Position numbers and translations under genes: made by a program. DNA of 64,000 nt, from the NCBI GenBank assembly GCA_014529385.2, contig CM043967.1:80490278-80554277 (forward strand), given 5' to 3'. Origin of the DNA: Adiantum capillus-veneris (lineage: Eukaryota > Streptophyta > Polypodiopsida > Polypodiales > Pteridaceae). A model generated the notes under the pieces. It saw only the letters and a list, made by a program, of their open reading frames with translations. It ran no database searches and was not told the origin of the DNA. Below are positions 60,155-64,000 of this stretch, one piece after another (the first letter of the stretch is position 1; the number at the start of each line of letters is the position of its first letter).

Positions 60155-61503
60155 ATTCATCTCCTAAATATTGTGTTGTAGAGGTTCTTCATATGGAAGA
60201 AAAGCACAAGTGTTGTGTGCCTGCTTCAATGTGGCAGCCCACCTTTGGCCCCCATGATTTGATTCGCATGCATGGCACTATTAACAAACAACGTGTTCAT
60301 ATTTTAGTGGATGATGGTGCAACTCATAACTTCTTGAACTATAAGCTAGTCAAGAAATTGAAGCTTACACAGACTCCCTGCTCTCACAAGTCTGTGGTGG
60401 AGCAGATGTCTGGGAATGATAAAGAAGTATGGGACACGGTAGTTCAAGGGGTTGAGCTTATTGTTCAAGATCATACGATGACCCTTGACTTCCAAGTTAT
60501 GAACATGGACCGTGATGATGTAGTTTTAGGACGGGAATGGCTGCATGGTTTAGGAAACACATTGCACACTAGTTATGAACACAACTCCTTATCCTTTATG
60601 GCCAATGGTAAACATGTGCTTTTGCTTGGTGAGAAAAACATACCATCTACACCTCTTATATGTACAACCGAGCTTTCTATTTTGCAGAAAGCAGATTTAA
60701 TAGATGAAGTCTTTTTGTGTTACTGCTTGTCTCCAAGTCTAGTGAATTCTCAAGAGCAAAGTGCGGTGAATTCTAGTAATGGTATGCAAAGTGCAATTAA
60801 TTCTAATGGTATGCAAAGTGCCATGAATTTTACCGATAAACAAAGTGTTAACAAATCTAATGAGCAAAGTGCTCTCAATTTTAATTCTATAGAGCAACGT
60901 GCAACTGTTGCAAAACAAACATTACAGGAATTACAAGATTCTCCATCCCAGAATAACTCTAGTTTACTTTCTCATTTTGCATGGCAAAAGATGACTCACT
61001 TACTCACGGAGTATAGTGATGTGTTCTCAAGTGATTTAACAACGGGTTTACCCCCTACTTGTGATGTGCAGCATGGCATAAATGTCTTGCCAGGCACTAA
61101 ACCGGTGAGTAAACCACCTTATCGTATGAGTGCTAAAGAAGCCAAGGAGGTTGAGAGTCAGTTGGCTGACTACCTCGCTCATGATTTCATTAGACCTAGC
61201 ACTTCGCCTTGGACATCACCAATTCTATTGGTAAAAAAGAAAGATGGTACTATGCGCATGTGTGTAGATTATCACGGATTAAATGCGATAACCATCAAGA
61301 ACAAGTATCCTCTACCTCGAGTGGATGAGTTGTTTGATCAACTCCACGGGGCAAGATACTATACAAAGATAGATCTTCGTTCAGGATATCACCATGTACG
61401 TATCCTACTGCAAGATATCTCCAAAACTGCCTTTAGAACATGGTTCGAGCATTTTGAGTTTTTGGTTATGGAATTACTACCAAACATACTTGAAGGGCCG
61501 TAA
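60094..61503 (+). pseudogene. Element C protease and N-terminal part of reverse transcriptase
   Basis: A 469-codon frame, the reverse of intact only at its end. Protease: [18 protein letters not shown] (D-D-G-A-T) and [12 protein letters not shown]. Next comes a linker with degenerate repeats of QSAxN (about 60750-60890). Reverse transcriptase: [82 protein letters not shown] and FEFLVM, where it stops matching. The PFGLTNAP motif and the catalytic D-D box are absent: the sequence jumps at about 61470 to the end of RNase H. It lies in a different frame from gag, overlapping it by 61 bases. Confidence 0.9.
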
Positions 61504-61801
61504 AGCTAGATGGGTTGAAATCCTTCAAGATTATGATTGTAAGCTACGATATCGCAAAGGGCGATATAATGTAGTAGCGAATGCACTAAGTCGGATGCCT
61601 GAGATTAATTCACTTGCTTTCATGAAACTAAAGAGTGGATTTTTGGAGTCATTACGTGGCAAGTGTGCACAAGATCAATCATATGCTAAAGTGTGGAGTG
61701 CAATTTTAAAAAGGGATCTCTCACACTCACATGTCTCTGCACGCGCAGATAGAAACTCCAACACACAGAGCTCCACCCCTACTCAGGAAGAGCTTAAGTG
61801 A
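61470..61801 (+). pseudogene. Element C RNase H C-terminal end (after internal deletion)
   Basis: [40 protein letters not shown] are the last conserved parts of RNase H, in a frame different from the RT piece. A linker follows to a TGA at 61799-61801. The RNase H catalytic Asp and Glu are in the deleted part. Confidence 0.85.
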
Positions 61802-62334
61802 TGGAAGAATTTTTCCATTGATGATGGCTACTTACTCCAAAAAGGTAGAGTATGTGTGCCAAAGGACTCAGACACTAGGTGCAAAATCTTTTTTAAGTGT
61901 CATGATAGTCCAAGTATTGGTCATCCAGATATTTGTAAGATGTATGCCTTAGTTCAACAGCAATTTTCTTGGCTAGGCTTACATCATGATGTTCAAGAGT
62001 ATGTACTAAACTGCCAACAGTGCCAAGTTAATAAGGTAGAATGCCTCAAGGTAGGTGGCCTTTTACATCCTTTAGAGATTCCACAAGGTAAGTGGGAGAG
62101 TATCTCTATGGATTTTGTAATAGGACTACCTACTAAAAATTGTGGCCATGATGCCATTTGGGTTATATTGTAGACCGTCTCACAAAGATGGGTCAATTCA
62201 TTCCCACTGAGAATACGATTAAGACACCAAAATTAGCACGGCTATTTGTAGAGCGTATATACAAACTCTACGGTCTTCTAGCTAGTATCATTAATGACAG
62301 AGATCGAAAGTTCCATAATCACTTCTAGAGAGCT
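61802..62334 (+). pseudogene. Element C integrase zinc module and start of core
   Basis: YLLQKGRVCVPKDSDTRCKI, HDSPSIGHPDICKMYALVQQ and CQQCQVNK form the H2C2 module, then WESISMDFVIGLPTKNCGHD and IWVIL with a TAG (62171-62173) where relatives have V-V-D. The first catalytic Asp region follows after a frameshift, and RDRKFHN-type sequence with a TAG near 62326 marks the second Asp region. Confidence 0.88.
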
Positions 62335-62777
62335 GTGTTCCAAAAGTTGGAAACTAAACTTAATCTAAGTACGGCTGATCATCCAGAAACGGGTGGTCAA
62401 ACAGAAAGAGTTAATCAAGTGCTAGAGGATATGCTACGAGTGTATGTTAGCAAGAAGCAAACCAATTGGGAGGACTACTTACCTATATTGGAATTTTCTT
62501 ATAATAGTTCAAAGCATGTGACTAAAGGTTTTAGTCCATTTATGCTTTTGTATGGATTTCAACCTAGATCACCCGTTACGGTGGGTTGGCTAAGGAGAAA
62601 ATACAACAAGCAAAGGATTTTCTCCAAGAGCATTTTGACATGGTTCGAGTTGCTCGACAGAATGTAAGCAAGCTCAAGATCGATATAAGAAGTATCCAGA
62701 TGAGCATCGACGTCTTGCTACTTTCGAAGAAGGAGACAAGGTTTTCCTCAAACTTCTGGAGCATTCAGAAAGTCTAA
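62335..62777 (+). pseudogene. Element C integrase core end
   Basis: FQKLETKLNLSTADHPETGG and QTERVNQVLEDMLR (catalytic Glu), then NWEDYLPILEFSYNSSKHV and FSPFMLLYGFQPRSPVTVG. A frameshift follows near 62580; the next open piece (62586-62777) carries AKEKIQQAKDFLQEHFDMVR, the usual helical linker. Confidence 0.88.
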
Positions 62778-62779
62778 AG

Positions 62780-63169
62780 TTGGGAAAAGTTGCTAAACTT
62801 TCACCACGCTATTGTGGACCGTTTACCATTCTCGAACGTATAGGTCAAGTGGCCTATAAGTTAGCTCTTCTAGAGCACTCACAAGTTCATCTTGTTTTTC
62901 ATTTTAGCCGTTTACAAAAACAGCTAGGACAGAATGATAATGTCATTGACACTGGTGTGTTGGTTGACCTTATCACACCGCCAAGCATTCCTCATGAGCC
63001 CGAAAAGATTTTGGATTCTCATGAGCTTCGCACCAGACATCATGTCAGACGACAAGTGTTGGTAAAATGGCTAGATAGACCTAAAGAAGGTTCTACATGG
63101 GAGATTGTCTCCGCACTTAAGAAATGTTTTCCTACAATGATTCTCCGGGGGGGGGGGGGGGGGGGGTAA
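62780..63169 (+). pseudogene. Element C integrase C-terminus with chromodomain
   Basis: VAKLSPRYCGPFTILERIGQ, VAYKLALLEHSQVHLVFHFS (GPY/F-type module), then PEKILDSHELRTRHHVRRQ, VLVKWLDRPKEGSTWE, ALKKCFP, a chromodomain of the kind that reads histone methylation. The frame runs into the poly-G tract and adds a string of glycines before a TAA at 63167-63169. Confidence 0.9.
63147..63166 (+). other. G20 homopolymer, element C polypurine tract
   Basis: Twenty consecutive G, then TAA, then the LTR start TGTAAGG. Position identifies it as the polypurine tract. Its purity and length are unusual and it may also form a G-quadruplex. Assembly of such a run may be inexact. Confidence 0.8.
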
Positions 63170-63292
63170 TGTAAGGACATGGGTCCTATGGGCAAGGCCA
63201 CCGGCACGGTCGAACAATGTGTACGCTAGGGGGAGGCTATAAGATAGCACGATTGGGTGGAGACTAGCACACACATTACCACCACCCTTTCA
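63170..63292 (+). repeat. Element C 3' LTR (123 bp)
   Basis: TGTAAGGACATGGGTCC to CACCACCCTTTCA, followed by the CTATC duplication at 63293-63297. Confidence 0.92.
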
Positions 63293-63297
63293 CTATC

Positions 63298-63768
63298 GAA
63301 CACTATTCAAAATCTCAAGAAGTGTCTAATTTGTGAATACACACACTTAAGCTGCAATTGCATCTTCACAAAGATTGCATTCCAAATGCATATCCATCAG
63401 TCTTCCCATACTCAAAATAAACATTGTGTTGGTATTTAGTACTTTACATACTTCTTGTTATTAGTATTTGGTACTTTAGATACTTCTTGTTATTTATATA
63501 CACACAAACCACATAGATGCATGCATGCATGCACACATGTATCTAAGGTTGTGTACATGCTTATATCTATTTTTTGTATGCATGCACATATGTATGCGTG
63601 TATGCCAACATGAAAAAGTAGACATGTTTGTCTAATTGTATCAAATATTTAACTAATTTTTTATAATGGTATTGTTGGGAGCAAGGGTGGCTTCCACCCC
63701 TAGCCATGACATAGAGAAATTGACCTTGCCATGGTGGAGAAGGAAAGGAGATAGAAGGGGTTGGTGTT

Positions 63769-63814
<46 letters not shown>

Positions 63815-64000
63815 TCAAGGAGGGATATGGAGATGTTGACATGCACATAAACATAGTAAGAGGGTAAAAGTTTGTAATAGCAAGATGGCAACAAGATTGC
63901 AGAGGATAGCATAACATAACAGAAGGAGAGAGTGAATCTTTAAAATCAATGGCCTAAAGTCCTAACCTCCAAACTTCACAACACATCTTTTGGATTTGGA
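63298..64000. other. Flanking DNA after element C
   Basis: About 700 bases without a supported gene. It holds a short GCAT repeat near 63519-63532, AC-rich stretches and a CA microsatellite (63774-63812). I recognise no transposon motif. Confidence 0.55.
63774..63812. repeat. (CA)n microsatellite
   Basis: About 19 uninterrupted CA units in the right flank. Confidence 0.95.

Larger units (their letters stand above)
58108..63292 (+). mobile_element. Element C: chromodomain Ty3/gypsy retrotransposon with 123-bp LTRs
   Basis: Plus strand, 5.2 kb: LTRs 58108-58230 and 63170-63292, Met-type primer site, 0.8-kb leader, gag, protease, part of reverse transcriptase, the end of RNase H, integrase with chromodomain, a G20 polypurine tract and a perfect CTATC duplication. 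The core of RT and most of RNase H are deleted. By eye the LTRs differ at about 11 of 123 positions, mostly transitions, so the insertion is older than copia-3. Confidence 0.94.

Noticed and set aside
1-64000. Host protein-coding genes
   Set aside because: Every long frame could be assigned to a retroelement or lacked any motif; none shows an exon structure I can support.

Overview
This window is a stack of decayed LTR retrotransposons from the nuclear genome of a land plant. The lineage is unlikely to be anything else: it combines Athila/Tat-like Ty3 elements (an Asp-tRNA-type primer site and a YPLP...ERV-type reverse transcriptase), chromodomain Ty3 elements and Tork/Tnt1-like plus other Ty1/copia elements. 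No host gene is recognisable. I cannot tell the plant group from the sequence alone.

Layout. (1) Element A (Ty3, + strand) enters from the left, is split at 513/14042 inside its reverse transcriptase, and ends with its 3' LTR at 23984-24901. The splitter is element N (Ty3, - strand, 514-14041, 13.5 kb), with both LTRs, primer site, polypurine tract and a perfect ATCAA target duplication. (2) Element A appears to sit in the 5' LTR of B(+), a chromodomain Ty3 element (24902-28301 plus 42160-43849). (3) B(+) is split in its integrase by B(-), a second member of the same family in the opposite orientation (28302-42159). The left LTR of B(-) is itself split by copia-1 (- strand, 28590-34182, TGGTT duplication). 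(4) The 3' LTR of B(+) breaks off at 43850, where a tail-to-tail pair of related copia elements begins: copia-2 (+, from 43850) and copia-4 (-, ending 55966). Copia-2 is split by copia-3 (-, 48106-53283, AATTT duplication). (5) After about 2 kb of unassigned DNA comes element C (chromodomain Ty3, +, 58108-63292) with 123-bp LTRs and a CTATC duplication.

Each element once encoded the usual replication set (gag shell protein, protease, reverse transcriptase/RNase H, integrase). None is now intact. N comes closest: from 11490 down to 3700 (7.8 kb) its reading frame is broken only by single nonsense codons, with no frameshift.

The most unusual content is in the two Athila/Tat-like elements. Both A and N carry a second retropepsin-like domain after integrase, followed by W-V-P-K repeats. 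A also has two consecutive H2C2 zinc-binding domains before its integrase core, a large unknown ORF before the 3' LTR, and two copies of a perfect 22-bp palindrome in its spacer. N has an intact 140-codon ORF of unknown function in the equivalent downstream position.

All calls rest on reading the sequence and on motif recognition. No database search was run.
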